This document shows, piece by piece, positions 43,854 to 52,555 of a stretch of 64,000 nt of DNA. The stretch is from contig CAJTEX010000010.1 of assembly GCA_910575615.1 (NCBI GenBank), forward strand, positions 1 to 64,000, in the 5' to 3' direction. The first letter of the stretch is position 1. Each line of letters begins with the position of its first letter. A program made the translations under genes and the position numbers. The stretch comes from Bacteroidales bacterium. GTDB taxonomy: Bacteria; Bacteroidota; Bacteroidia; Bacteroidales; Muribaculaceae. The notes under the pieces are model-generated. The model worked only from the letters and a program-made list of their open reading frames with translations. It was not told the DNA's origin and did no database searches.

Positions 43854-45917
43854 TTACTGACGGTCGGAGTAGAACTTCTGGATGCGGTTCTTCACCTTCT
43901 TGTTGCCAAGGAGGATGCCCGACATCGAGTTCTGGAGGGCGATTGCGCCTTCACGCTGGTTGAACACCATGGCGTCGTTCTGGAAGTCGAACGGACGGCC
44001 CTGGTTGTCGACATTGACCACCTCGAAGACAACCACTGAGTTGTTGAGGGCCACGGGGCCTACGAGCTGGCCTTTCTGGGCGACGGCCACGTTGGCGTTG
44101 AGGGCTGACTCATACGGGGGGAAGTTGCGGACCATGGCCTGGCCGAAGGTCACCTGGGTGGTGTCAACCGATGTCTTCATCACAGAGGCGAAGCCTGCCA
44201 CGTTGGAGGCCTTGCCCTTGAAGTCGGCCACGAGCTTCTCGCCCTTCATGCGGTTGCGGGCCTTGTCTTCGAGGTATGTGCGTACGCGGCTGTATGAGGA
44301 GGGGATGAAATCACCCTTGAAGACCTCCTTGATGGCCACTGCCATGAGGCGGCTTTCGGTGTCGTCGGTGAAGATTCCTGAAACGTTGCCCTTCTTGTTG
44401 TCGATGGTCCATTTGGCGGCGTTGCGGCTTTCGGGGAGGTTGTTGACCGAAAGGGTGGAGGGGGTCACGAGACCTTCCATCACGTTGTAGCCGGCCTTGG
44501 GAGCTTCGGCGGCGAATTTCTCGGGGGTGTTGTTGGCCTCGAGGAACTTGCGGAAGTCGCTGTTGAGCTGGTTGACGGTGGCGGCAGAGGGAATCACGTC
44601 GTAGGTGATTTCGGCAATCTCATACACGGCCACGGGAGCCTTGCGTGAGCGTACCTTCATTGCCACTCCGGGGTTGTTCTTCGACATGAAGTAGGTGCCG
44701 GTCTGCGCGCCGGTGATGTCATCCTTCACGAGGGCGAGCTGGGGGTCGACGAGCGACACCCACACGCTGTCCTGGCTCTGGGCGATGAGCTTCTCGCCGA
44801 GGTCGGCGGGGGTGGCTCCGGTGTTGAGGCGGTTGAGGACGGAGTCGGCGGCTGCGCCTTCGGCGAATACAGCCATATCGAGCAGCACTGAGTCGGTGTC
44901 CTCTGTCACGGAGAGGAGCTTGGCCAGTGTGTACTTGTTGTCAAAGAAAGATACCTGTACCACGGTGTCGGCGGTGATTTTGTCAAGCGCGCGGCTCAGC
45001 GTGGGGGCGAGCTTGCTCTTGGGGGCGTTGACGCGGTTGACATAGAACTTGGAGTTGCCGGCGATGGCCTCGGTGCCTTCGGTGAGCTTCAGGTCGGCGA
45101 GGGCCTTGTTCACGTCGGCGGCCGCGAGGTCGAGGTCGGCCTTCGAGGGGGCGATGTCTACGGTGATGTAGTCAATCACAAACTGGTTCTCGTCGATGCG
45201 GAAGCGGTTTTTCTCCTCGTTGTAGATTGCCTCGATGTCTGCGTCGGTGGGCTTGAAGTCGTCATCGGCGAGGGTCGAGTAGTCTTTGCGGACATATGCG
45301 ATGGTCGAGGTCGAGGCGTTGTCTTCGTAGTAAGCCTTGGCGTCGAGCTTGTTGGCGGGGAGCGCGCCGGAGAAGAGGTTGCTGAACTTCTGGCTCAGGA
45401 GCATCTTCTCGGTGTCCTGCTCGAGCGACTGCCAGGCCTGCTGGAGCTGCTGCGACTGGGCGGGCTCGAGGCCGTATTTCTGGGGGTTGTAGGCGTAGTC
45501 GTAGAGAACCTGTGCGGAGGGGAAGCCCCACTGCTGCACCATACGGGCCACCATGGGATGGGGTGTCTCGCCGAGCATGGCTTTTGAGAGTTCGTTGTCG
45601 GTCACTACCAGGCCGAGGTCTTCGAATTCCTGGTTGAGGAGGGTCTCGTTGACCATCTGCTGCAACACCATTGTCTGGATGCGGGCGTTGTCGATGTTGG
45701 TGTAGCCCTGGTTGCGCATCTGCTCGGACTGCTGCTCGACGCGGCGCTGGAAGTCCATATAGTCGATTTTCTTGCCGCCGACTTCAGCGACGGTGTGGTT
45801 GTCTGAGAATAGTTCTCCCGGGCGGTCGACCGCGGTGAGGATAAACAACAGAAGCGCGATTCCAAGTATGGAAATAATCAGTATGGGCCTCTGTCGAATT
45901 TGTTCGAGTGCTGACAT
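43854..45917 (-). CDS. PpiD/SurA-like periplasmic folding chaperone
   Basis: The 687-aa protein is anchored by one N-terminal membrane helix (ILIISILGIALLLFILTAV) and has the SurA_N-like chaperone segment (VAEVGGKKIDYMDFQRRVEQQ through ~200). The middle region, where PpiD carries a parvulin domain, keeps only traces of that fold, and the usual SHIL and GG/GWF motifs are missing. A helical C-terminal part follows. PpiD helps newly secreted outer-membrane proteins fold at the Sec exit; here the protein is probably a chaperone without isomerase activity. Long members of this kind are usual in Bacteroidetes. A consensus promoter lies upstream. Confidence 0.85.
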   Translation of the reverse strand: MSALEQIRQRPILIISILGIALLLFILTAVDRPGELFSDNHTVAEVGGKKIDYMDFQRRVEQQSEQMRNQGYTNIDNARIQTMVLQQMVNETLLNQEFEDLGLVVTDNELSKAMLGETPHPMVARMVQQWGFPSAQVLYDYAYNPQKYGLEPAQSQQLQQAWQSLEQDTEKMLLSQKFSNLFSGALPANKLDAKAYYEDNASTSTIAYVRKDYSTLADDDFKPTDADIEAIYNEEKNRFRIDENQFVIDYITVDIAPSKADLDLAAADVNKALADLKLTEGTEAIAGNSKFYVNRVNAPKSKLAPTLSRALDKITADTVVQVSFFDNKYTLAKLLSVTEDTDSVLLDMAVFAEGAAADSVLNRLNTGATPADLGEKLIAQSQDSVWVSLVDPQLALVKDDITGAQTGTYFMSKNNPGVAMKVRSRKAPVAVYEIAEITYDVIPSAATVNQLNSDFRKFLEANNTPEKFAAEAPKAGYNVMEGLVTPSTLSVNNLPESRNAAKWTIDNKKGNVSGIFTDDTESRLMAVAIKEVFKGDFIPSSYSRVRTYLEDKARNRMKGEKLVADFKGKASNVAGFASVMKTSVDTTQVTFGQAMVRNFPPYESALNANVAVAQKGQLVGPVALNNSVVVFEVVNVDNQGRPFDFQNDAMVFNQREGAIALQNSMSGILLGNKKVKNRIQKFYSDRQ

Positions 45918-46064
45918 TTAGAGTTAAATGGTTTATGTTATTGTTTTTTCTTTTGCAAAAAATGGCGGGATGGCTTGCTAATCGCAGGCCCGACGGCCGG
46001 CAAAGCCGCGCTCCGGCATTGCGCCGAGGCGTTTTTGGTGCTGTTTTGGCCGTTAAATAATGCG

Positions 46065-46096
46065 CAAAGATACGTTTTTTCTGCAAGTTGCCCAAA
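46065..46096 (-). promoter_or_regulatory. Promoter of the PpiD-like gene
   Basis: TTTG, exactly 20 bases, then TATCTTTG on the minus strand. The leader is about 140 nt. Confidence 0.75.
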
Positions 46097-46211
46097 TAAT
46101 TGGCCTTTTTTGTGACGGTTTTCATCCGACATCGGTTGCAAATGTGGCGCGACGGGTGTGGATGGTTTGATTCATTCGTGGCCCGGGGGATGGAAATATA
46201 ATGGGCGGCGA

Positions 46212-46243
46212 TTGGCGGAAGACGCGGAAAAGTCGTAACTTTG
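46212..46243 (+). promoter_or_regulatory. Promoter of the MBOAT/SGNH operon
   Basis: TTGG, 20 bases, then TAACTTTG. A reading frame opening at 46201 would start upstream of this promoter, so the ATG at 46300 is used. Confidence 0.7.
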
Positions 46244-46299
46244 CAGCCGAGTTACGAGATACCCCACATTTTGTTTCCACTTATCTGTTACGATTCCCG

Positions 46300-47748
46300 A
46301 TGTTGTTCAACTCGATAGAGTTCGCTGTTTTTCTGGTTGTCGTGTTCCTGCTCTACTGGTTTGTGTTCAATCGCCAGGAGCGGGTGCGCAATCTGTTTGT
46401 GATTGCCGTCAGCTATCTGTTTTACGGATGGTGGGACTGGCGTTTCCTGTTGCTCATCGCCTTCACGTCGCTGTGCAGCTTTGTCAGCGGCCTTGTGATA
46501 AGCAGCAGCCACCGGCTTGGGCGTCAGGGCAAAGCCCGTTGGGTCTGCGGGTTGAACGTGGCGGTCAACCTGACCATCCTCTGCCTGTTCAAGTATTACA
46601 ACTTCTTCATGACTGAGTTTGCCGCGAGGTTTCTTGATGGAGACACGTCAGGGCTGCTGGTCAAGCTGGTGCTGCCGGTGGGAATCTCATTCTACACATT
46701 CCAGGCCCTGAGCTATTCGATTGATGTATATCGCCGCAAGCTTGAGGCGACCTCTGACGTCACGGCATTCTTCGCCTACATCGCTTTTTTTCCGCAGCTT
46801 GTGGCCGGGCCTATCGAGCGCGCCACAAACCTGCTGCCGCAGTTTTACAGCCTGCGCGCCTTTGATTACGAGGGAGCGGTCGACGGGATGCGCCGCATCC
46901 TGTGGGGTTTGTTCAAGAAGGTGGTTGTCGCCGACAGCTGTGCCGTCATGGTCAACACGGTCTTCGCCGATTACTCCACGCTGCCGGGCAGCACGTTGCT
47001 GATAGGGGCAGTGTTGTTCGCGTTCCAGATTTACGGCGATTTCTCGGGCTATTCCGACATCGCCATCGGCACGGCGCGCCTCTTCGGGTTCAGCCTGATG
47101 CAGAACTTCCGCAACCCTTATTTCTCGCGCGACATAGGTGAGTTCTGGCGCAGGTGGCACATTTCGCTCAACACCTGGTTTCGCGACTATGTCTATATCC
47201 CGCTTGGCGGGAGCCGGACAAGCAAGCACAAGGTGGTGCGCAACACCTTTGTCATCTTCCTGCTCAGCGGGTTGTGGCACGGGGCCAACTGGACCTTCCT
47301 GGTGTGGGGCGGCTACCACGCCCTGCTCTTCGTGCCTCTTATCGTGTCAAAGCGCAACCGCAAGCACACAGACACTGTGGCCCAGGACAGGCGGCTGCCA
47401 TCGTTTGCCGAGGTGCGCGGTATGGCGGTGACATTCTGCCTGGTGGTGGTCGGCTGGATTTTCTTCAGGGCTGAGACCATCGCCGATGCCTGGCATTACC
47501 TCTGTGGGATTTTCAGCCGCTCGCTGTTTGCCAAGCCTACGGGTTACGGGCGCGAGCATGACCTGTGGGTGACCATCGCATGGATTGTGGTGATGCTGGC
47601 GGTGGAATGGATTCAGCGGCGACGCGACCACGGGCTGGCGCTCGGACTTGTCAAGCCACGCTGGCTGCGGTGGATAGTGTATTACGCGATACTTGTCAGC
47701 CTCCTTTTCGGCGAGGGGGTGGAGACATTCATCTATTTCCAGTTTTGA
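46300..47748 (+). CDS. MBOAT family membrane O-acyltransferase (AlgI-like)
   Basis: The 482-aa protein has ten or more membrane helices. Diagnostic motifs are LPVGISFYTFQALSYSIDVYR, FFPQLVAGPIERATNLLPQ, IYGDFSGYSDIAIGTARLFGF, FWRRWHISLNTWFRDYVYIPLGGSR and LWHGANWTFLVWGGYHAL with the catalytic His. Such proteins pass acyl groups, commonly acetyl, across the inner membrane for attachment to exported polymers, as AlgI does for alginate. The next gene starts 6 bases after its stop and encodes the expected periplasmic partner. The polymer modified here is unknown. Confidence 0.93.
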   Translation: MLFNSIEFAVFLVVVFLLYWFVFNRQERVRNLFVIAVSYLFYGWWDWRFLLLIAFTSLCSFVSGLVISSSHRLGRQGKARWVCGLNVAVNLTILCLFKYYNFFMTEFAARFLDGDTSGLLVKLVLPVGISFYTFQALSYSIDVYRRKLEATSDVTAFFAYIAFFPQLVAGPIERATNLLPQFYSLRAFDYEGAVDGMRRILWGLFKKVVVADSCAVMVNTVFADYSTLPGSTLLIGAVLFAFQIYGDFSGYSDIAIGTARLFGFSLMQNFRNPYFSRDIGEFWRRWHISLNTWFRDYVYIPLGGSRTSKHKVVRNTFVIFLLSGLWHGANWTFLVWGGYHALLFVPLIVSKRNRKHTDTVAQDRRLPSFAEVRGMAVTFCLVVVGWIFFRAETIADAWHYLCGIFSRSLFAKPTGYGREHDLWVTIAWIVVMLAVEWIQRRRDHGLALGLVKPRWLRWIVYYAILVSLLFGEGVETFIYFQF

Positions 47749-47754
47749 AACACC

Positions 47755-48807
47755 ATGGAATCAGGCAACAACATAGGTCTTGTGAAATTCCTGCGCCGTC
47801 TGCTCATAGGCGCGATTCCCGCGATGGTTTTCTGTGTGGCGATACTCTACTTCGCCCTCTTTCTGCGGCCGCAGATGGTGGGAGACCTCGGCGAACTCGG
47901 GAAGATACGGTTTGACCGCGCGTATTGCGACAGCATGTATCGTCCGGTGCTGCCAAACGGCATGCCATTGATTTACCAGCCCGGCGACTCACTTGCGGCT
48001 GTGGTCACGATCGGCGACTCATTCAGCCAGCAGCGTCCCAACGGCTACCAGGCGTTCCTGGCAGAGCGCATCGGGATGCCGGTCAGCAACATCGCGCTGG
48101 ATCACCATCAGGTGTCTCCCGAGCAGGCTGTGTGGGACATGGTGAATTCCGGATTTTTCGACAGCCATCCCGCCGTTGAGTGGGTCGTGGTCGAGACCGT
48201 CGAGAGGGAGTTCATAAGCCGCTGGCTGGCAGTCGACACGGCCCGCACGACAAGCCATTATCCTGTTGTCCGTCAGAAATCTCCTGATGAGGGTGCTGAT
48301 TCCCGCGGACTGGCCGGACGGATTTTCCGACAAGGGGTCGACTGGCTGAAACTGTCGGCCGGGCTGGCCGACAGTCCCGTCAAGTCGGTGAGACTTGACA
48401 GGGAATGTTTCACCCTGCCTGGCAAGGAGGCGATGCTCTATTTTTATCAGAACGATCTGGTTTGCCTGTCGGCCACCGACGGGGAAATCGCGGAAGTGGC
48501 GGCGAGGCTTTCAGCCCTCCACCGCCGTTTCGCCGCACGGGGAATCGGGATGCTCTTTATGCTCGCGCCTGACAAATATGAGCTTTATCAGCATCTTGCG
48601 GTTGACAATCCATATCCGGCGCGTCCGCTCGGCTCCCAGCTTCTGGTTCTCGACTCGCTCGGCTTCGTGGTGAATCCGCTCCCTGAGCTTTCGCGCCGTC
48701 TTGAGGCCGGGGAGAAAGACCTATTCATGGCGGATGACAGCCATTGGTCGGCCAAAAGCGCGCAGACGGCGGCTTCGCTTGTCGCCGCGAAGATGCTGGC
48801 GCGGTGA
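47755..48807 (+). CDS. AlgJ/AlgX-like SGNH acyltransferase partner of the MBOAT protein
   Basis: This 350-aa protein has one N-terminal membrane anchor (~17-38) and a periplasmic SGNH-hydrolase-like domain. The nucleophile Ser89 lies in TIGDSFSQ; the acid and base are Asp327 and His330 in ADDSHWS near the C terminus, the arrangement of AlgJ, AlgX and PatB. It probably takes acetyl groups delivered by the MBOAT protein and places them on a cell-surface glycan. It is translationally close to that gene (6-base gap). A solitary transposon-end sequence lies 40 bases after its stop. Confidence 0.85.
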   Translation: MESGNNIGLVKFLRRLLIGAIPAMVFCVAILYFALFLRPQMVGDLGELGKIRFDRAYCDSMYRPVLPNGMPLIYQPGDSLAAVVTIGDSFSQQRPNGYQAFLAERIGMPVSNIALDHHQVSPEQAVWDMVNSGFFDSHPAVEWVVVETVEREFISRWLAVDTARTTSHYPVVRQKSPDEGADSRGLAGRIFRQGVDWLKLSAGLADSPVKSVRLDRECFTLPGKEAMLYFYQNDLVCLSATDGEIAEVAARLSALHRRFAARGIGMLFMLAPDKYELYQHLAVDNPYPARPLGSQLLVLDSLGFVVNPLPELSRRLEAGEKDLFMADDSHWSAKSAQTAASLVAAKMLAR

Positions 48808-48846
48808 GTCCCCTGTGTTTTGTGTAACAACCAGTTAAACACGTTT

Positions 48847-48859
48847 CCGGACAGCAATA
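48847..48859. repeat. Solitary copy of the MITE end sequence
   Basis: CCGGACAGCAATA is identical to the right end of the element at 12730-12949 (12937-12949). No matching left end was found nearby, so this is a remnant or a one-ended relic of an insertion. Confidence 0.55.
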
Positions 48860-48909
48860 ATCTATTGAAACCTTAATTGGTGGAATCCTATCGGGAGCGA
48901 GGCGACCTT

Positions 48910-49022
48910 TAATCCACGAGTAATCCGCAGATACACGGATTTCCGCAGATGCTTTTACGATTAAGAGGATTAAATGGATTAAGGGGTAAGGACTTACATA
49001 TTACGCAGATTACACAGATTCC
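48910..49022. repeat. Second patch of degenerate GCAGAT/GATT repeats
   Basis: CCGCAGATAC, ACGGATTTCCGCAGAT, GATTAAGAGGATTAAATGGATT and TTACGCAGATTACACAGATT follow one another. The first part resembles 10265-10290. No gene is seen between 48808 and 49200. Confidence 0.55.
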
Positions 49023-49097
49023 ATTCGGGTGGTGCTATGCCAGACACCAATATTCCTGATTCTTGGATGATAGCATGGGGGAAGGGGTAGATGCACT

Positions 49098-49138
49098 GCA
49101 CCCCGGCTTCGGTGATTTTGTCATCAAAGCCGGGGTGC
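49098..49138 (-). terminator. 12-bp hairpin after the inositol-phosphate synthase gene
   Basis: GCACCCCGGCTT pairs with AAGCCGGGGTGC around a 17-nt loop that can extend the stem. It lies 63 bases beyond the stop codon on the minus strand; no strong T-run. Confidence 0.65.
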
Positions 49139-49200
49139 GGTTGGTTATCTGTCATCCCTGCGGGGCTTGTGGGAGCTTCCGCGAGGGGGAAGATGCGGGA

Positions 49201-50535
49201 TTAGTCGATGGTCTCGTCAGCGGGGTAGCCTCCCATCTCGCGGATGGCGTTCTTCAGCATCACATACTGCTGGAAGAGGTGGTTGACAGGTACCTCGTTC
49301 TTGGTGTAGTCGTGCATCGGGCTCTTGAGGAAGAAGCTCAGGAAGCGCTGGATGCCGTAACGGCCGTTGCGGGCAGCGAGGTCGCTGAGCAGCACGAGGT
49401 CGAGGCAGAGGGGAGCTGCGAGGATTGAGTCGCGGCAGAGGAAGTTGATCTTGATCTGCATTGGGTAGCCCATCCAGCCGAAGATGTCGATGTTGTCCCA
49501 TCCCTCCTTGTTGTCGTTGCGGGGGGGATAGTAGTTGATGCGCACTTTGTGGTAGTAGCCGTTGTGGTCGTTGCCTTCGCCGCCGCAGTTTACGCCGTAG
49601 AGGTCGGGCTGCTCTTCGGGGACGAGGATGGACTCGAGTGTGGAGAGCTTGGAAACTTCCTTGGTGCGGAAGTTGGCGGGCTCGTCAAGCACGAGGCCGT
49701 CGCGGTTGCCGAGGATGTTGGTGGAGAACCAGCCGTTGAGGCCGAGGCAACGGGTGCCGATGATGGGGGCGAATCCCGACTTCACGAGGGTCTGGCCGGT
49801 CTTGAAGTCCTTGCCGGCGATGGGCATCTTGGTCTTCTCGGCGAGCTCCCACATGGCGGGGATGTCGACGGTGGTGTTGGGGGCGCCCATGATGAAGGGA
49901 GCGCCTTCGGTGAGGGCTGCGTATGCGTAGCACATCGAGGGGGCGATATGCTCCTTGTCGTCGGCCTTCATGGCGGCCTCGAGCTGGTCGAGGGTCATGT
50001 GGACGTTCTCGTCGACGGGAACGTACACCTCGGTGGATGCGGCCCAGAGGACAACCACGCGGTCAACGCCGTTTTCCTTCTTGAAGTTGCGGATGTCTTC
50101 GCGGAGCTGCTCTGTCATCTCCCAGCGGGTCTTGCCGACCATGATATTGTCGCCGTGGAGACGCTTGGCGTAGTTGTGGTCGAAAGCGGCCTTCATAGGC
50201 TTGATGTTCTCAAGCTCATCCTTCACCGGGTTGATGTCCTTCTCTTTGAGAACCTCGGCGTTGATGGCAGCCTCGTATGCGTTGGCGGGATAAACGTCCC
50301 ATGCGCCGAACACGATGTCGTTGAGATCTGCGATGGGGACAATCTCGTTATATTTGAGGTATTTTTTGTTTTCGCCTTCTCCGACACGGATTTTGTCGTA
50401 CTGGGTCATTGAGCCGACAGGCTTGGAAAGACCTTTGCGGGCCATCAACACACCGGTCATGAAGGTGCTGGTGACAGCGCCGAGACCAACGACTAATACG
50501 CCGAGTTTGCCCTCGGCCTTCTTAACGTTACTCAT
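49201..50535 (-). CDS. myo-Inositol-1-phosphate synthase
   Basis: The 444-aa enzyme turns glucose 6-phosphate into 1L-myo-inositol 1-phosphate with NAD. The N-terminal Rossmann segment GVLVVGLGAVTSTFMTG, the VVVLWAASTEV strand, GAPFIMGAPNTTVDIP, the active-site stretch PIAGKDFKTGQTLVKSGFAPII and GWMGYPMQIKINFLCRDSILAAPL all match the family. Bacteria rarely need this enzyme except to make inositol lipids or osmolytes; four genes just upstream for lipid-headgroup transfer make the lipid route likely. It has its own promoter element, 345 bp after the PAP2 gene, so it can be set independently of the membrane enzymes. Confidence 0.95.
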   Translation of the reverse strand: MSNVKKAEGKLGVLVVGLGAVTSTFMTGVLMARKGLSKPVGSMTQYDKIRVGEGENKKYLKYNEIVPIADLNDIVFGAWDVYPANAYEAAINAEVLKEKDINPVKDELENIKPMKAAFDHNYAKRLHGDNIMVGKTRWEMTEQLREDIRNFKKENGVDRVVVLWAASTEVYVPVDENVHMTLDQLEAAMKADDKEHIAPSMCYAYAALTEGAPFIMGAPNTTVDIPAMWELAEKTKMPIAGKDFKTGQTLVKSGFAPIIGTRCLGLNGWFSTNILGNRDGLVLDEPANFRTKEVSKLSTLESILVPEEQPDLYGVNCGGEGNDHNGYYHKVRINYYPPRNDNKEGWDNIDIFGWMGYPMQIKINFLCRDSILAAPLCLDLVLLSDLAARNGRYGIQRFLSFFLKSPMHDYTKNEVPVNHLFQQYVMLKNAIREMGGYPADETID

Positions 50536-50654
50536 TTTAAATAGTATGGTTTGTTTTTTTCAGTTGGCAACTTTAGAGTCGTGATGATTGGCTGTCGGTT
50601 GCCCGTTTTGCCGGGGAAGAGAGAGGAATCGACTGGCCAAAGCAAAATTGCCCC

Positions 50655-50662
50655 CAAAAGTA
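50655..50662 (-). promoter_or_regulatory. -7 element of the inositol-phosphate synthase gene
   Basis: TACTTTTG on the minus strand, giving a leader of about 110 nt. The rest of 50663-50879 is AT-rich with no gene; only a weak GGAGG/CCTCC-type hairpin near 50833-50856 is visible. Confidence 0.5.
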
Positions 50663-50879
50663 CGGAGATATTTCGGATTGTGAAAATATTTTTGGTGAAA
50701 TATTTGTTTTGTTTCGTGAATAAATATTTAATATACCGCTATATGGTTAAAATGAGTTAATGATGGCCTTTGTGTGGTTGTGTGTGTTAAAATGTATTAA
50801 TATAGTTTTGGCCAAAAATCACATATTCAGCCCTCCTTTTAGGGGGAAGAGGAGGTGTCAGGCAGGGGAACCATCCTGG

Positions 50880-51848
50880 TTAAGGTTTGTTAACTTTGGC
50901 CGGATTCACATATCGGGCGTAACGGTCGATGAACCGCGAGAATGCCGGGATGCGCATCAGGCCGTGTTCAAACAGCGCGTATGCCAGGAGGCTGCAGAGT
51001 ATGCCCAGGGTCACGTCGATGATGTAATGATGGGAGGAGTAGACGGCGGTGAACCATATGCCGACAGTGATCACGGCCAGAAGGAGGCGAATCCAGAGGG
51101 GGGATTTGGATTTGAGCGAGTAGATGAACGCCACGAAGGTGTAGGCCGAGTGGAGCGACGGCACGGCGGCGAACACATTGGCGTTGCGCCCGTAAAGGCC
51201 GTGGAAAATCCCCAGGCTGGTCATCTCGTCGAACCTCCCGAGTCCGGCCACTTCGCCGGGGGTGGCGAGGTCGAGCCCGAATCCGTGGAGGGCCACATAC
51301 CATGGAGGCGCGGCGGGATGGATGTAATATCCGGCGAAGCCGATGAAGTTGACAAGCAGGAACACCAGGGCGAAATGGAGATATGCTTTGCTTTGTCCAC
51401 CGAAGTAGAGCCAAAGGCCGAAGAGTATCGGCACCGGCACCCAGCAGAGGTAGAATACACCCCCGAGGAAGTCCATCAGCGGTGTGGTGTGGAGGGCGAA
51501 GAACTCGTTGGGGGTCAGCAGTGTGCCATCGGTGGCAGTGATGCCGAAGAGGTTTTTCTCGGCGTTGTATATCCCCTCGATGTCGACAGGGTTGACCTCG
51601 TAGTTGTGGACGATGTTCATCCAGTCGTATGAGATGCCGAAGATTATGAACGGCAGCAGGGCCACGACCGCCTTGCGTGAGACAGGGCAGGCAAAGAAAA
51701 GCGCAGCAAGCAGCAGGGCCATCCACAGGTGCTCCGGACGGAATCCGACACACAGGGCTGTGACCGCCAGCCATATGGCCAGTGCGGCCACCACGATTGC
51801 CGACTCGCGGCGTGAGGGTAATGCCTTCGTCATCCTGCGGTGGGTCAT
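50880..51848 (-). CDS. AUR1-like PAP2 enzyme, probable inositol phosphorylceramide synthase
   Basis: The 322-aa membrane protein has about six to seven helices and the PAP2 catalytic motifs in the AUR1 arrangement: PSLHSA with His233 and SSHHYIID with His274 and Asp278, plus the AUR1-type HPAAPPWY (177-184) and GLGRFDE segments. AUR1 moves phosphoinositol from phosphatidylinositol to ceramide; here the same reaction, giving a bacterial inositol phosphosphingolipid, is inferred. The start codon at 51848 overlaps the stop of the preceding phosphotransferase gene by 4 bases (ATGA), so the two are translationally coupled. A frame open further upstream lies inside that gene and is not homologous. 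Confidence 0.85.
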   Translation of the reverse strand: MTHRRMTKALPSRRESAIVVAALAIWLAVTALCVGFRPEHLWMALLLAALFFACPVSRKAVVALLPFIIFGISYDWMNIVHNYEVNPVDIEGIYNAEKNLFGITATDGTLLTPNEFFALHTTPLMDFLGGVFYLCWVPVPILFGLWLYFGGQSKAYLHFALVFLLVNFIGFAGYYIHPAAPPWYVALHGFGLDLATPGEVAGLGRFDEMTSLGIFHGLYGRNANVFAAVPSLHSAYTFVAFIYSLKSKSPLWIRLLLAVITVGIWFTAVYSSHHYIIDVTLGILCSLLAYALFEHGLMRIPAFSRFIDRYARYVNPAKVNKP

Positions 51849-52555
51849 TTGTCTGCTTTCTTGTCGGCCGACAGTGTGGCGCGGCAGACACCTACGCGGG
51901 CGAAAGCCGTGATGTTGGCGAAGATGGCGATTATGGCCATGGCGATGACGAGTATCATCATCGCGGCGTAGGGGGTATTGGGCGAAGCCAGGCCTGTGAT
52001 GCCGCACGCGAGGCATCCGACAGAGGTCACCACCACTCGCTCGGGGCGTTGCATGAATCCGACCTTGCACTCTATCCCAACGCCTTCGGCGCGGGCGCGG
52101 ACGTAGCTGACCATGATGGAGCCGACCAGGGCCACGAAAGTGACCAGGGCACCGACGGGGTAGCCTGCCATGATGAGGAAATAGCTCAGCGCGCCCAGGG
52201 TTAGCAACTCGCAGTAGCGGTCAAGCACAGAGTCGTATAGCGCGCCGAACCTTGACTCCATGTTGCCAAGCCGCGCGACCTGCCCGTCGAGCATGTCGAA
52301 AAGCGAGAAGAGTATGGTCACGGCCCCTCCCCATGTGATGAGGTCGAATCTAAGGTGGGTCGGGTCGATGGCGGCCAGGTAGCCTGCCCAGGCTATGATG
52401 CAGGCTGCGGCGAGGTTGCCGAGCAGACCGATGGTGGTCACCATGTTGGGGGTGACTCCGATGCGGATGAGGAATTTGACAAAGGGGTTGATGATGAAGT
52501 AGATGCCCTTCTGTATTCCGTCGCGTTTTTTCTTGAAGGTATTCTTGGCGGTCAT
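51845..52555 (-). CDS. CDP-alcohol phosphotransferase, probable phosphatidylinositol-phosphate synthase
   Basis: The 236-aa protein has about six membrane helices. It carries the complete family signature D(x2)DG(x2)AR(x8)G(x3)D(x3)D with Asp87, Asp90, Gly91, Ala94, Arg95, Gly104, Asp108 and Asp112, which bind the metal and CDP. A later QRPER segment resembles phosphatidylinositol- and archaetidylinositol-phosphate synthases. Next to an inositol-phosphate synthase, the likely reaction is CDP-diacylglycerol plus inositol phosphate giving phosphatidylinositol phosphate. It overlaps the GtrA-like gene before it and the PAP2 gene after it by 4 bases each. Confidence 0.88.
   Translation of the reverse strand: MTAKNTFKKKRDGIQKGIYFIINPFVKFLIRIGVTPNMVTTIGLLGNLAAACIIAWAGYLAAIDPTHLRFDLITWGGAVTILFSLFDMLDGQVARLGNMESRFGALYDSVLDRYCELLTLGALSYFLIMAGYPVGALVTFVALVGSIMVSYVRARAEGVGIECKVGFMQRPERVVVTSVGCLACGITGLASPNTPYAAMMILVIAMAIIAIFANITAFARVGVCRATLSADKKADK

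Noticed and set aside
51849-52070. N-terminal extension of the PAP2 protein
   Set aside because: It lies inside the CDP-alcohol phosphotransferase gene and is Arg/His-rich; the ATGA overlap at 51845-51848 is the natural start.
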